A stretch of DNA of 64,000 bases, taken from Gemmatimonas aurantiaca (GTDB lineage: Bacteria > Gemmatimonadota > Gemmatimonadetes > Gemmatimonadales > Gemmatimonadaceae). Within the stretch, counting starts at the first letter, position 1; each line of letters begins with the position of its first letter. Shown piece after piece: positions 11,902 through 20,578 of this stretch. The position numbers and the translations under genes are program-made. The notes beneath the pieces were generated by a model. That model ran no database searches. It was not told the DNA's origin and was given only the letters and a program-made list of their open reading frames with translations. The stretch lies in the NCBI RefSeq assembly GCF_037190085.1, contig NZ_JBBCJO010000002.1, positions 372,001 through 436,000 on the forward strand, written 5' to 3'.

Positions 11902-12969
11902 ATGCAACTGCTGACCGTCACCGAGCACGGTCTCCATTGTCCGGTCGGTGACTTCCACATCGACCCGTGGGCACCGGTCCCGCGGGCCGTGGTCACACAT
12001 GCGCATGGCGACCATCTCACCTGGGGATGTGACAACTATCTCGTCTCACGCGATGGCGAGAGCATCACACGGGAGCGCCTGGGTCAGTGGGCGCGTGGCC
12101 TCGAGTCCGTTCCGTACGGTGAGCCCCGTGTCATCAATGGCGTACGGGTTTCCCTTCATCCGGCCGGACACATACTCGGCTCGGCACAGGTGCGCGTGGA
12201 GTATCGTGGCGAAGTGTGGGTGGTGTCGGGTGATTACAAGATCGACCCCGATCCCACCTGCACCCCATGGGAACCGGTGCGATGTCATACGTTCATCACC
12301 GAAAGCACATTCGGCTTGCCTATCTATCGATGGCCGTCGCAGCAGCAGGTGTTGAGCGATATCAATGCCTGGTGGGCCCGGAACGCGGAAGCCGGCCGTG
12401 TCTCGCTGCTGTGCGGATACGCGCTGGGCAAAGCGCAGCGTCTGTTGGCGGGCCTCGATGCATCCATCGGACCCATTCTCACGCATGGCGCGGTGGAACG
12501 CATGACGGCGCTGTACCGGAATGCGGGCGTGGCATTGCCTCCCACGCGTTACGCCCTGGACGCACTGCGCGACGGGGATACGGGCAGCGCCCTGCTGATC
12601 GCGCCGCCGAGTGCGGCAGGCACCAGTTGGGTGCGCCGGTTCGGTGATGTCCGTACGGCGTTTGCCAGTGGATGGATGCGCGTGCGTGGCGCCCGACGTC
12701 AACGCGGCGTGGATGCGGGGTTCACCCTGTCCGACCATGTGGACTGGCCACAACTGCTCACGGCAATCGATGCCACAGATGCCAGTCAGGTGTGGGTGAC
12801 CCATGGTTTCACGAACACCGTAGTGCAATGGCTCGTGGAGCAGGGACGGGATGCACGTGTGCTGCCGACCCGTTGGGGTGACGCAGAGGATGCGGAGGCC
12901 CCCGGGGAGACGAACGCCACCGGTGAACATGCGGCAGACGAATCCACCGTCGATGGATCTGCACCGTGA
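11902..12969 (+). CDS. Ligase-associated DNA exonuclease (metallo-beta-lactamase/beta-CASP fold)
   Basis: The 355-residue protein has the HxHxDH metal-binding motif in VVTHAHGDHLTWG (near residue 36), followed by PAGHILGSAQVRVEY, the acidic FITESTFGLPIY segment and a late FTLSDHVDW His motif. This is the arrangement of beta-CASP nucleases annotated as ligase-associated DNA damage response exonuclease (TIGR04122 type). The ATP-dependent ligase gene overlaps its last four bases, which is the diagnostic context. Relatives digest DNA 3' ends, presumably to prepare breaks for sealing. The last ~35 residues form an acidic, low-complexity tail (AEDAEAPGETNATGEHAAD) not needed for catalysis. The usual helicase and phosphoesterase partners of this repair cluster are absent from the surrounding sequence. 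Confidence 0.92.
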   Translation: MQLLTVTEHGLHCPVGDFHIDPWAPVPRAVVTHAHGDHLTWGCDNYLVSRDGESITRERLGQWARGLESVPYGEPRVINGVRVSLHPAGHILGSAQVRVEYRGEVWVVSGDYKIDPDPTCTPWEPVRCHTFITESTFGLPIYRWPSQQQVLSDINAWWARNAEAGRVSLLCGYALGKAQRLLAGLDASIGPILTHGAVERMTALYRNAGVALPPTRYALDALRDGDTGSALLIAPPSAAGTSWVRRFGDVRTAFASGWMRVRGARRQRGVDAGFTLSDHVDWPQLLTAIDATDASQVWVTHGFTNTVVQWLVEQGRDARVLPTRWGDAEDAEAPGETNATGEHAADESTVDGSAP

Positions 12970-14555
12970 AGCAATTCGCCGCATTGTACGACGCCATCGA
13001 CGCCACCACCGCCACCAATGAGAAAGTGGCCGCCCTGGTGGCGTACTTCCGCACGGTCAGCCCGGCGGATGCGGCGTGGACGGTGGCATTCCTCGTGGGC
13101 AGGCGTCCCAGGCGGCTGGTGAAGGCACCAGACCTGCGCGCATGGGCAGCCGAAGCAGCCGATATCCCCGCGTGGCTGTTCGAGGAATGTTATGCGCAGG
13201 CCGGCGATCTGGCCGAAACGATCTCGTTGCTCGTGCCGGAGCCGGTGTCGGGCAGCAACGAGTCGCTCGCCTGGTGGGTGGAACAACGCCTGTTGCCGCT
13301 CGCCACCATGACTCCCGCGGAACAACGCAATGCGTTGCGGACCGCGTGGGCCGAACTGGGTGGTACGGCGCGGTTTCTGTTCAACAAGCTCATCACCGGC
13401 GGCTTTCGGGTGGGCGTTGCCGAAGGACTCGTGGTGCGGGCGCTGTCGCAGGTCAGCGGCGTGGCCGTGGATACCATCGCGCATCGTCTGATGGGACAGT
13501 GGGAACCCGGCGCCACCTGGTACGACCAGCTCGTGCACCCCGAGACCACCGATGCGGATTGGAGCAAACCCTATCCCTTCTTCCTCGCCTATCCACTCGA
13601 AGCGGCGCCGGACACACTCGGCGACGTACGGGACTGGCAGTGCGAGTGGAAATGGGATGGCATCCGCTGCCAGTTGGTGAGACGTCGCGGACGCACAGTA
13701 CTGTGGAGTCGTGGTGAGGAGTTGCTCACCGGCCGGTTCCCCGAGGTGGAAGCAAGCGCCGAGTGGTTGCCGGAAGGCACGGTGCTCGATGGTGAGTTGC
13801 TGGCGTGGCGTGATGGACAACCGTTGCCGTTCAGCGAGCTGCAACGGCGCATCAATCGCAAGACGGTGGGTAAGACGTTGCTCACCGACGTGCCGTGCCA
13901 CATGCTGGTGTACGATTGCCTGGAAGTGAACGGGCACGATATCCGCGGTGAATCGTTGCAGGTGCGGCGTGATCGTGTCGAACAGTTGATGGGAAGGCTG
14001 CCGTCCGGCGGCTCCATCGGGTTGTCGCCCATCATTGCGGCAGACACATGGGCAGATATCGCGCAGGCGCGTGAAGAGGCGCGCATGCGTCAGAGCGAAG
14101 GCATCATGCTCAAGCGCCGCGAGTCGCCGTATGGAGTGGGGCGCAAAGTGGGCGACTGGTGGAAGTGGAAGGTGAATCCGATGACCGTGGATGCGGTGCT
14201 CGTCTACGCGCAGGCGGGACATGGGCGTCGCGCGGGACTCTTCACCGACTACACGTTTGCCATCTGGGATGGGCCGGTGCTCGTTCCCTTTGCCAAAGCC
14301 TACAGTGGCCTCACCGACGCCGAGATCCGCGAAGTGGATCGCTTCGTGCGGGCGAATACGCTGGAGAAGTTCGGACCGGTGCGCACGGTGAAACCGGAGC
14401 TGGTGTTCGAGCTGGCTTTCGAAGGCATTCAGCGGAGCACCCGACACAAGAGCGGCCTCGCGGTACGCTTTCCGCGCATGGCCCGCTGGCGCAAGGACAA
14501 ACCCGCCGCGGAGGCGGACACGATCGAGATGGTGCGCGCGCTGTTGTCGTCCTGA
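12966..14555 (+). CDS. ATP-dependent DNA ligase
   Basis: A 529-residue ligase whose GTG start overlaps the exonuclease stop (GTGA), implying translational coupling. An N-terminal helical DNA-binding domain covers roughly residues 1-195. The nucleotidyltransferase domain carries the active-site lysine in EWKWDGIR (Lys229), RGEELLTGRFPEV, VLDGELLAW, and the late motifs SEGIMLKRRESPYGVG and WWKWKV. An OB-fold domain fills the C-terminal ~120 residues. It would seal nicks after forming an AMP-lysine intermediate. Bacteria use NAD-dependent LigA for replication, so this enzyme most likely serves repair together with the upstream exonuclease. It lacks Ku-associated polymerase or nuclease domains and is not a LigD. 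Confidence 0.95.
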   Translation: MKQFAALYDAIDATTATNEKVAALVAYFRTVSPADAAWTVAFLVGRRPRRLVKAPDLRAWAAEAADIPAWLFEECYAQAGDLAETISLLVPEPVSGSNESLAWWVEQRLLPLATMTPAEQRNALRTAWAELGGTARFLFNKLITGGFRVGVAEGLVVRALSQVSGVAVDTIAHRLMGQWEPGATWYDQLVHPETTDADWSKPYPFFLAYPLEAAPDTLGDVRDWQCEWKWDGIRCQLVRRRGRTVLWSRGEELLTGRFPEVEASAEWLPEGTVLDGELLAWRDGQPLPFSELQRRINRKTVGKTLLTDVPCHMLVYDCLEVNGHDIRGESLQVRRDRVEQLMGRLPSGGSIGLSPIIAADTWADIAQAREEARMRQSEGIMLKRRESPYGVGRKVGDWWKWKVNPMTVDAVLVYAQAGHGRRAGLFTDYTFAIWDGPVLVPFAKAYSGLTDAEIREVDRFVRANTLEKFGPVRTVKPELVFELAFEGIQRSTRHKSGLAVRFPRMARWRKDKPAAEADTIEMVRALLSS

Positions 14556-14568
14556 AGGGCGGGCTCGC

Positions 14569-14598
14569 TTGACGTCGCACCACCTCCACCAGTAGGAT
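14569..14598 (+). promoter_or_regulatory. Sigma70-like promoter upstream of the ankyrin gene
   Basis: TTGACG (14569-14574) and TAGGAT (14593-14598) are separated by 18 bp, giving a predicted start near 14605 and an untranslated leader of about 120 nt. It sits right after the ligase stop codon, so the ankyrin gene probably has its own transcript. Confidence 0.5.
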
Positions 14599-14723
14599 GG
14601 ACAGGCGCGCAGGGCGCATCCGGTCCGCGGGAAGGGCAGAGCCCACCTGACGCAATACGGCAGCCAGAGCCTGATCTTCTTTCAGCCCGACTCGCGGACA
14701 CGGGCGCATCGAAAGGAGATCGT

Positions 14724-16619
14724 ATGTCCCGGCCCCTCCCCGAGCACCCGTCGCTCGAACACCTCCGCAAACAGGCCAAAGACCTGTTGCGCCATGCGCG
14801 CGCCGAAGACGCCGATGCACGCGCCCGCCTGGCGGCCATTGATCGAGGCGCATCAGGTACGCCGGCCACGCTCGCCGACGCGCAACTCGTGATCGCACGC
14901 GAGCATGGTTTCCCGAGCTGGCCGAAGCTGGTGCATCATGTGGAGACCGTTGACGGCGGTGGATTCGTTCTGCGTCCGCTCATTCGCCCGGTGGAACTCT
15001 CACCCGGCCGCCGTTGGACGCTCGCCGACGGTACGATCGCATCCACGGACGATGTCTTCGCCATGTTCGTGGCGGCACGCGACGGGGACATGGCCGCGGT
15101 GAAGCGACTCGTCGCACATCGTCCGGCGCTTGCAACGGTCGAATACAACTATACGCCGCCGATTCATTTCGCGGTGCGGGAAGGACACCGGAACGTTGCC
15201 GAATTCCTCCTGAACCACGGTGCCGATCCGGCCTATCGCAGCTATCCCTTCCAGGAGTCGCTGCTGACGTTTGCCGAGGATCGTGGTCATATGGAACTGG
15301 CCGATCTCCTGCGCCACCGCCTGACACGCCGGTTCGCCGTCGTTCCCGGCACACGAACCATCATCGAGGCAGCGACGCGCGGTGATCTTGCGGCGGTGGA
15401 GGCGGAGCTGGCCCGGGACGTCACGCTCGCGCGATCCAGCGACGAAACGGGTGACACCGCACTTCACCGTGCGGCGAAAAACGGGTTCCTGTCCATCGTG
15501 CGGGTATTGCTCGCCGCAGGCGCGAATGTGGATGCCATACGTGGTGACGGGTATCGACCCGTGCACTGCGCGCTGATGCCCAACTGGTTTTTCCAGGTCT
15601 CACATGACACACGAGAAGAGATCGTGGAGTTGCTGTTGTCGCAGGGTGCGCGATACACGGTGTTCATCGCGGCCCTGCGCGGCGACGAACGATTCGTGCG
15701 CGATGCCCTGGCCCGCGACCGCTCCTTCGCGAACTTCGAGGATACCTGCCATCATCGTGTACTTTCGGCAGCCGTGCGGCGACACGATGTGGCGATGACC
15801 CGATTGCTGCTCGACCACGGAGCCGATCCGAATCTGCCCGAAGAAGGCGCACCACGTGGGCTTTCGTTGTGGATCGCCGTGAATGATGGCGAAGAGATGA
15901 TCGTCCGCCTGCTGCTGGCGCACGGAGCCGACCCGAACGGTGCGGTCGAATCGAGCGGCACACCGATGTCCCACGCCGAAGGGAAAGATGTCGCACTCGC
16001 AGAGCTCCTCAGGCAACACGGCGGGCGGTCACACCGCGCATCCGAACGTGATCAGGTCGCGCGATTCCTGGAGGAAGGAAAGCTGGACGACGCCGAACGG
16101 CTGTTGCACGAGCACCCGCACCTCATTCATGACGATGAAGCGGGTTGGGGAGACGGCATCCTCGCCGGTCCCGCAAACCGTGGACGGCATGACATCATCG
16201 CGATGCTGCTCCGTCTCGGCGCGCGCGTACCGTCCGTGTCGAAATGGGCGCCCTACTACTACTTCAAGCACGAGGCGACCGCTGCATTCCTGCTGGAGCA
16301 CGGCATGGATCCCAATCACATGAACTGGCATCGGTTCACGCTGCTGCACCACATGGCGGCCCAGGGCGAACTGGGGAAGGCACGCCTCCTGCTGGATCAT
16401 GGGGCGGACATCGACGCCATCGACGACGAGTATCGTTCCTCACCACTGGGTGTGGCCGCCCACCGCGGCCAGGGGGCAATAATCGAACTCCTGCTCGCGC
16501 GCGGGGCGGACCCTGACGCCGGAGGAGCGTCATGGGCTCTTCCCCTTTCCTGGGCAGAACGGAAGGGGCATCGGACCGTCGCGGACATGCTGCAAAAGGC
16601 GACGGGACACCGACCGTAG
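14724..16619 (+). CDS. Ankyrin-repeat protein
   Basis: A 631-residue cytoplasmic-looking protein with no signal peptide. Residues 1-75 form the helical N-terminal module often found before ankyrin arrays in soil bacteria ([18 protein letters not shown] and [17 protein letters not shown]). The rest is a run of about ten or more ankyrin repeats, for example [57 protein letters not shown], and a near-perfect last repeat [20 protein letters not shown]. Ankyrin arrays bind other proteins; no partner can be named. A canonical AAAGGAG Shine-Dalgarno lies 6 nt before the ATG, in contrast to the leaderless-looking genes nearby, and a TTGACG/TAGGAT promoter lies 120 nt upstream. The YjdM gene follows 22 bp after the stop. 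Confidence 0.93.
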   Translation: MSRPLPEHPSLEHLRKQAKDLLRHARAEDADARARLAAIDRGASGTPATLADAQLVIAREHGFPSWPKLVHHVETVDGGGFVLRPLIRPVELSPGRRWTLADGTIASTDDVFAMFVAARDGDMAAVKRLVAHRPALATVEYNYTPPIHFAVREGHRNVAEFLLNHGADPAYRSYPFQESLLTFAEDRGHMELADLLRHRLTRRFAVVPGTRTIIEAATRGDLAAVEAELARDVTLARSSDETGDTALHRAAKNGFLSIVRVLLAAGANVDAIRGDGYRPVHCALMPNWFFQVSHDTREEIVELLLSQGARYTVFIAALRGDERFVRDALARDRSFANFEDTCHHRVLSAAVRRHDVAMTRLLLDHGADPNLPEEGAPRGLSLWIAVNDGEEMIVRLLLAHGADPNGAVESSGTPMSHAEGKDVALAELLRQHGGRSHRASERDQVARFLEEGKLDDAERLLHEHPHLIHDDEAGWGDGILAGPANRGRHDIIAMLLRLGARVPSVSKWAPYYYFKHEATAAFLLEHGMDPNHMNWHRFTLLHHMAAQGELGKARLLLDHGADIDAIDDEYRSSPLGVAAHRGQGAIIELLLARGADPDAGGASWALPLSWAERKGHRTVADMLQKATGHRP

Positions 16620-16630
16620 AATCAGGTGGT

Positions 16631-16636
16631 TACTAT
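16631..16636 (+). promoter_or_regulatory. Candidate -10 element giving a leaderless yjdM mRNA
   Basis: TACTAT, matching 5 of 6 positions of TATAAT, lies 5 nt before the ATG at 16642 in the 22-bp gap after the ankyrin gene. No Shine-Dalgarno is present and no convincing -35 is seen. Confidence 0.4.
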
Positions 16637-16641
16637 TCGGT

Positions 16642-16986
16642 ATGACCGACTTTCCGCCGTGCCCCGCATGCCAGTCCATCTACGTGTACGAATCAGGTCC
16701 CCTGCTCGTCTGCCCCGAGTGCGCCCATGAATGGACGCCGGAGAGTCTCGCGACAGAGCCAGGGGCCGGGACCCGCGTCATCAAGGATGCCAACGGCAAT
16801 GTCCTGCAGGACGGCGACACGGTCACGGTGATCAAGGATCTCAAGGTCAAGGGCTCGTCGTCTGTCGTGAAGGTCGGCACGAAAGTGAAGAACATCCGCC
16901 TCGTCGATGGCGACCACGACATCGACTGCCGTATCGACGGCATCGGTGCGATGAAGCTCAAGTCGGAATTCGTGAAGAAAGCCTGA
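16642..16986 (+). CDS. yjdM: YjdM/PhnA family zinc-ribbon protein
   Basis: A 114-residue small cytoplasmic protein with a four-Cys zinc ribbon at the N-terminus (CPACQ near residue 8 and CPECAHEW near residue 27) and the conserved C-terminal PhnA domain ([20 protein letters not shown], then [20 protein letters not shown]). The length and motif order match E. coli YjdM, historically called PhnA, although the family is not established as part of phosphonate degradation. It stands between the ankyrin gene and the ABC-F gene, 28 bp before the latter, and shows no functional connection with either. A TACTAT -10-like hexamer 5 nt upstream suggests that it has its own promoter. Family assignment is secure; its cellular job is not known. 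Confidence 0.93.
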   Translation: MTDFPPCPACQSIYVYESGPLLVCPECAHEWTPESLATEPGAGTRVIKDANGNVLQDGDTVTVIKDLKVKGSSSVVKVGTKVKNIRLVDGDHDIDCRIDGIGAMKLKSEFVKKA

Positions 16987-17014
16987 GTATCCGTCCGTTC
17001 ACATCCTGTTTGCC

Positions 17015-18634
17015 GTGACTCTTCTCTCCGTCTCCAACGTCGGCGTTTCTTTTGGCGCGACCGAACTGTTCAAGAACATCACCTTCACCGTCGCCGAGGG
17101 TGAACGGTGGGGCATCATCGGGCGGAACGGCGCGGGCAAGTCGACGATTTTCAGCCTCATCACGGGCGACCGTGCACCGACGGTAGGCAGTGTGGCCCGC
17201 AAGCCGGGAATGCGGCACGCGCTGCTCGATCAGCATCGCGCATTCGAAGGCGCGACGACCGTCTGGGAAGCCGGTGCGGCGGCATGGCGCGAGGTGATCG
17301 CGCTCGAAAAGCACATCGCGGCACAGGCCGTCGAGCTGGGTGAACTCGGCGAGAATGTCAGCGACGCCTTCCTCGAACGCTTCGGGCGGGATCAGGAACG
17401 GTTTGCCGACATGGGCGGCTACGAGTACCACGCCCGCGTCGATGCGGTGTTGCAGGGACTCGGTTTCGACGCCGAGGAGTCGAAGACCCGCCTCGTGTCC
17501 TCGCTCTCGGGCGGAGAACGCGGCCGCGTGGGGCTCGCGGCGCAGCTCATCGCGCCAGCCGATCTGTTGCTGCTCGACGAACCCACCAATCACCTCGATC
17601 TCGACACCACCACCTGGTTGCAGGAATGGCTCAACGAGGCGGACGAGACGGTCATCGTCGTATCACACGATCGTGCGTTCCTCGATGCCATCTGCACGCA
17701 TATCCTGCACGTGGAAGCCAAATCGAGTGAGTGGTACAAGGGCAACTACAGTCAGTTCGTGCCGCAACGCGCCGAACGGCGTCTTTCGCGCGAGCGTGAA
17801 CTGGAGAAGCAGCGCGCGTACGTGAAGAAGGAGGAGGAGTACATCCGGCGCAACATCGCGGGCGTCAATTCGTTCCAGGCCAAGGGCAAGCGCAAGCGCC
17901 TCGAGCGTCTGCCCCGCCTGGCGCCTCCGGTCGGCGACCCCGCCGCGATGTCGCTCGAGTTCGAGGTGGCGGAACGTGGTGGCGATCAGGTGATCGCCGT
18001 CAAGGATCTCCGCGTGGAAGTCCCCGGCCGTGTGCTCGTGGAAGACTTCACCGCCGTGCTCCGGCGCAACGACTTCGTCGCGCTCGTGGGACCGAACGGT
18101 GCCGGCAAGTCGTCCTTCATCTCCACGCTCATCGGTGATCGCGAACCGGCGGGAGGCGAGGCCCGCATCGGTGGGTCGATCACGGCGGCGTGGTTCCGGC
18201 AGGACCTCGCCGATCTGCCGCTCGACAAGACGATGTATGACGCGATCCAGGATCAGCGTCCTCTCTGGAGCCGGGGGCAGGTGCAGAACTGCCTCGGCGC
18301 CTTCGGATTCAGCGGCGACGAGGTGCAGCGCGAGATCAGATCATTGAGCGGTGGCGAGCGGGCCCGCATGGCGCTCGCGTTGATGACGCTGTCGCGCGCG
18401 AATCTGCTCATTCTCGACGAACCCACCAACCATCTCGACGTGGAGAACATCGAAGCCCTCGAAGACGCGCTCGATGAATACGAGGGCTCGGTGCTCCTGG
18501 TGAGTCACGACCGGGCGTTTCTGCGGGAAGTGGCCACGCGGGTCTGGTCGTTCGACGGCACGCGTCTCCGGGACTTCGACGGCCCGTTCGTGGAGTGGGA
18601 GGCCGATCGCGCGCGGCGCAGTGCCACCAGGTGA
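17015..18634 (+). CDS. ABC-F family ATPase (ribosome-associated type)
   Basis: The 539-residue soluble protein consists of two ABC ATPase domains without membrane segments. Domain 1 has Walker A GRNGAGKST (near residue 38), signature LSGGERGRV and Walker B LLLLDEPTNHLD. Domain 2 has GPNGAGKSS (near 365), LSGGERARM and LLILDEPTNHLD. The charged linker between them (around residues 245-305, rich in Arg, Lys and Glu) is the P-site tRNA-interaction motif region of ABC-F proteins. Such proteins act on ribosomes in translation quality control or antibiotic protection rather than transport. There is no extended C-terminal coiled coil, so it is shorter than typical Uup. It starts at GTG (17015), 28 bp after yjdM. 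Subfamily, and whether it gives drug resistance, are not decidable here. Confidence 0.94.
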   Translation: MTLLSVSNVGVSFGATELFKNITFTVAEGERWGIIGRNGAGKSTIFSLITGDRAPTVGSVARKPGMRHALLDQHRAFEGATTVWEAGAAAWREVIALEKHIAAQAVELGELGENVSDAFLERFGRDQERFADMGGYEYHARVDAVLQGLGFDAEESKTRLVSSLSGGERGRVGLAAQLIAPADLLLLDEPTNHLDLDTTTWLQEWLNEADETVIVVSHDRAFLDAICTHILHVEAKSSEWYKGNYSQFVPQRAERRLSRERELEKQRAYVKKEEEYIRRNIAGVNSFQAKGKRKRLERLPRLAPPVGDPAAMSLEFEVAERGGDQVIAVKDLRVEVPGRVLVEDFTAVLRRNDFVALVGPNGAGKSSFISTLIGDREPAGGEARIGGSITAAWFRQDLADLPLDKTMYDAIQDQRPLWSRGQVQNCLGAFGFSGDEVQREIRSLSGGERARMALALMTLSRANLLILDEPTNHLDVENIEALEDALDEYEGSVLLVSHDRAFLREVATRVWSFDGTRLRDFDGPFVEWEADRARRSATR

Positions 18635-18657
18635 CGGCCCCCCGATCTCCCTGAACC

Positions 18658-19563
18658 CTACCGCTTCGGCAACGTCGCCCGATAGGCGTTGATCGCGTCG
18701 ATCGTGGTCTTCACGCGCACATCGGCGATCTTGCGACCCAGATCCTGCAGCCAGGCGAGCGACTGGAACTTGATGCCGTTGATCTCCGCCTCACCGGCCT
18801 TCACGCGCTGTTCGAAACGGATCGACTGCGGGTCGGCGAGTGCCAGCGTGGCGTCGATACCGAGTTCCTCGTGCAGGCCGCTGGTGCCGGTGCTGGCGCC
18901 GATCTTGATGCCCTCAGGGATCTTGAGCTCGTTCTGGATGTACGGCTGCACCACGCTGGTGTGGTTGTAGTACTCCGGGACGTGCTTGAAGTAGACCCTG
19001 TCCGGGCTCTCGGCGTAGACCTTCGTGAGCGAATCGGCCGCCGCCTGCATGCCGCGTCCGTTCCCGCCGCTGTCGCCCAGATAGTAGATCTCCTTGAAGC
19101 CCATGCTGCGCAGATAGTTGCCCATGTCGTAGAGCAGCGCGAAGTAGGTGGCCTGCGAAAGCATCGGGCCCGCCCGGCCGGGCTGGATGTTGGTGCCGGC
19201 GTTGCCGGGTTCGAGCGTGACCAGCGGCGCCACCAGCGTTTTGCCCATCTTCCGGGCCAACATCTCTCCCAGCAGCCGGTTGTTGATGTTGTGCTTGTTC
19301 ATCGAGAGGTTGCCGTCGTTGTTCTCGACACCTCCCGTCATGATCAGTACGGTCGTGTAGCCGTCCTTGACCAGGTCGCGGAACTCGGGCTGCGTGAGCT
19401 CTTCGAGCCACACCGTGTTGATGCCCTCGATGGTGCGGGGCTTGTTGGCCAACGCCTGCCGCTGGGCCGCCTGCGCTCCCCCGCCCCCGCCCGCTCCCTG
19501 CTGTGCCGAGGCGTTCACTGCGAACAGCGGGATCGTCAACAGCGCCATCAGCGTTCTCTTCAT
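18658..19563 (-). CDS. Exported creatininase-family hydrolase
   Basis: The 301-residue protein begins MKRTLMALLTIPLF with a Sec signal ending at about residue 21 (NASAQQ), followed by a Gly/Ala/Gln-rich spacer and the creatininase (amidohydrolase-like) fold. Recognisable segments are VWLEELTQPEFRDLVKDG, MTGGVENNDGNLSMNKHN (metal-ligand region), GKTLVAPLVTLEPGNAG, FKEIYYLGDSGGNG and SGTSGLHEELGIDATLAL. Family members are metal-dependent and hydrolyse cyclic amide bonds, as in creatinine and formylaminopyrimidines. Export and sequence drift mean the substrate is unknown here. The start at 19563 is chosen because the signal peptide begins there and the upstream in-frame stretch is not protein-like. 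It converges on the ABC-F gene with a 23-bp gap. Confidence 0.88.
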   Translation of the reverse strand: MKRTLMALLTIPLFAVNASAQQGAGGGGGAQAAQRQALANKPRTIEGINTVWLEELTQPEFRDLVKDGYTTVLIMTGGVENNDGNLSMNKHNINNRLLGEMLARKMGKTLVAPLVTLEPGNAGTNIQPGRAGPMLSQATYFALLYDMGNYLRSMGFKEIYYLGDSGGNGRGMQAAADSLTKVYAESPDRVYFKHVPEYYNHTSVVQPYIQNELKIPEGIKIGASTGTSGLHEELGIDATLALADPQSIRFEQRVKAGEAEINGIKFQSLAWLQDLGRKIADVRVKTTIDAINAYRATLPKR

Positions 19564-19733
19564 CACGTCTCCGGGGTCTGGGGCACACGGGCCTGGGGCG
19601 TTCTCATCCTGAGCCTTCCTGAGTCGTCCTGAATCTGGCCGCCGACGACGCAGGTCGCCAACTGGCTTGCCGAAGATATGGGCGCGGATCGGACGAGTCC
19701 CCGTCGTAGGCGACCACGCCACAGCGGCATCAC

Positions 19734-19895
19734 TCACATATCGAAGTATCCCGCGATCCGCGCGCCCAGCCACATGCCGACCCCCAGGCCGAGCATGCTG
19801 AGGATGAAGCTGGTCATGATGCCGACGGTACTGCCCAGCCACCAGCCACCGTAGCTGAAAACCGTGGAGCCGATGAAGACGAGGAGTTTTTTCAT
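19734..19895 (-). CDS. Small 53-residue membrane protein
   Basis: Starts MKKLLVFIGSTVFSYGGWWL and is almost wholly hydrophobic, with two likely membrane segments (about residues 3-22 and 25-48) rich in Gly (GLGVGMWLGARIAGYF). Its ATG overlaps the stop codon of grpB (ATGA), so it is translationally coupled to that gene. I do not recognise a named family, but the pattern resembles small Gly-zipper inner-membrane proteins. The 170 bp between it and the creatininase-like gene hold no other gene that I can support. Confidence 0.7.
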   Translation of the reverse strand: MKKLLVFIGSTVFSYGGWWLGSTVGIMTSFILSMLGLGVGMWLGARIAGYFDM

Positions 19896-20461
19896 GGCGT
19901 GACCGGCCGAACGGGATTCTCCATCCGATTGATGTTCCGGATCTCCGCAAGTTCGTCGTCGGTGAAGCCGATCTCCTGGAGAATGCCAAGAATGAAGTCG
20001 GTCTTCCCGACGCTGTAGCGGTCGATGTCCTCGGGGAACTGCCTGACCAACGTCTCCTTCAAGTCGCCGTATTGCAGGGCAACGTCCGGGTGAGCCCGGA
20101 GATAGTCGCGGAGGCCGAGGTGGTTCTTCAGGGAGAGGCTGCTCCGGGGGCTGGCGTAGAGGTGATGCTTCGGCAGTGACTCCGGGTGCCGAAATGCTTC
20201 GCGTCCAGGGACGCCGAGATTGCCCCGATGGGTGTAGCCGATCCCGGCCAGGGCCTTCACCACGTAGGGAATATCGCGCGGTGAAGCCACCACGATGCAG
20301 GCGTCGATGACGGGCTTCGCACGAAGCCCCGGGACCGAGGTGCTGCCCACATGTTCGAGGCGCATGGCCGCGTGCTGCACCACGGGCCATACGTGCGCGT
20401 GGATCCGCTCGAAGATGCGCGGCCACTCGGGGTCGTACTCCCTGATGTCGACTCTGGGCAT
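19892..20461 (-). CDS. GrpB family protein (UPF0157, nucleotidyltransferase fold)
   Basis: A 189-residue cytoplasmic protein with the GrpB signature: VDIREYDPEWPRIFERI at the start, then HVGSTSVPGLRAKPVIDACIVV (the G-S-T and Asp positions of a nucleotidyltransferase-like active site, near residues 40-60), HRGNLGVPGREAFRHPE and HHLYA. GrpB proteins form a domain of the nucleotidyltransferase superfamily; some are fused to dephospho-CoA kinase, but the free-standing form has no settled reaction. Length is normal. Its stop overlaps the start of the small membrane protein. It is separated by 117 bp from the ChaN-like gene upstream, with a stem-loop in that gap. Confidence 0.92.
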   Translation of the reverse strand: MPRVDIREYDPEWPRIFERIHAHVWPVVQHAAMRLEHVGSTSVPGLRAKPVIDACIVVASPRDIPYVVKALAGIGYTHRGNLGVPGREAFRHPESLPKHHLYASPRSSLSLKNHLGLRDYLRAHPDVALQYGDLKETLVRQFPEDIDRYSVGKTDFILGILQEIGFTDDELAEIRNINRMENPVRPVTP

Positions 20462-20518
20462 TGGTTGGTCTGTGCCTGCTGCGGTAGATCAGCTCATGTC
20501 ATCTCGGCGCTCATAACG

Positions 20519-20547
20519 ATCTTGCCCGGGTTGAACGGGCACAAGAT
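20519..20547 (-). terminator. Stem-loop between the ChaN-like gene and grpB
   Basis: ATCTTG-CCCG and CGGG-CACAAGAT can pair around a 7-nt loop with a 2-nt bulge. It lies 32 bp beyond the ChaN-like stop codon and before grpB, so it may end the upstream transcript. There is no T run after it, so this may instead be an mRNA-stability structure. Confidence 0.3.
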
Positions 20548-20578
20548 GTCCTGCACCGTGAAGCGGGACCGTCACCAC

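Noticed and set aside
16642..16986. Phosphonate-degradation locus implied by the PhnA name
   Set aside because: YjdM-type proteins are not established phosphonate enzymes, and no phn gene is adjacent.
20519..20547. Integron attC-like site, because of a bulged hairpin next to an AACG/CGTTATG word
   Set aside because: The paired R boxes are not present, no integrase or cassette array is seen, and both flanking genes share ordinary chromosomal context.
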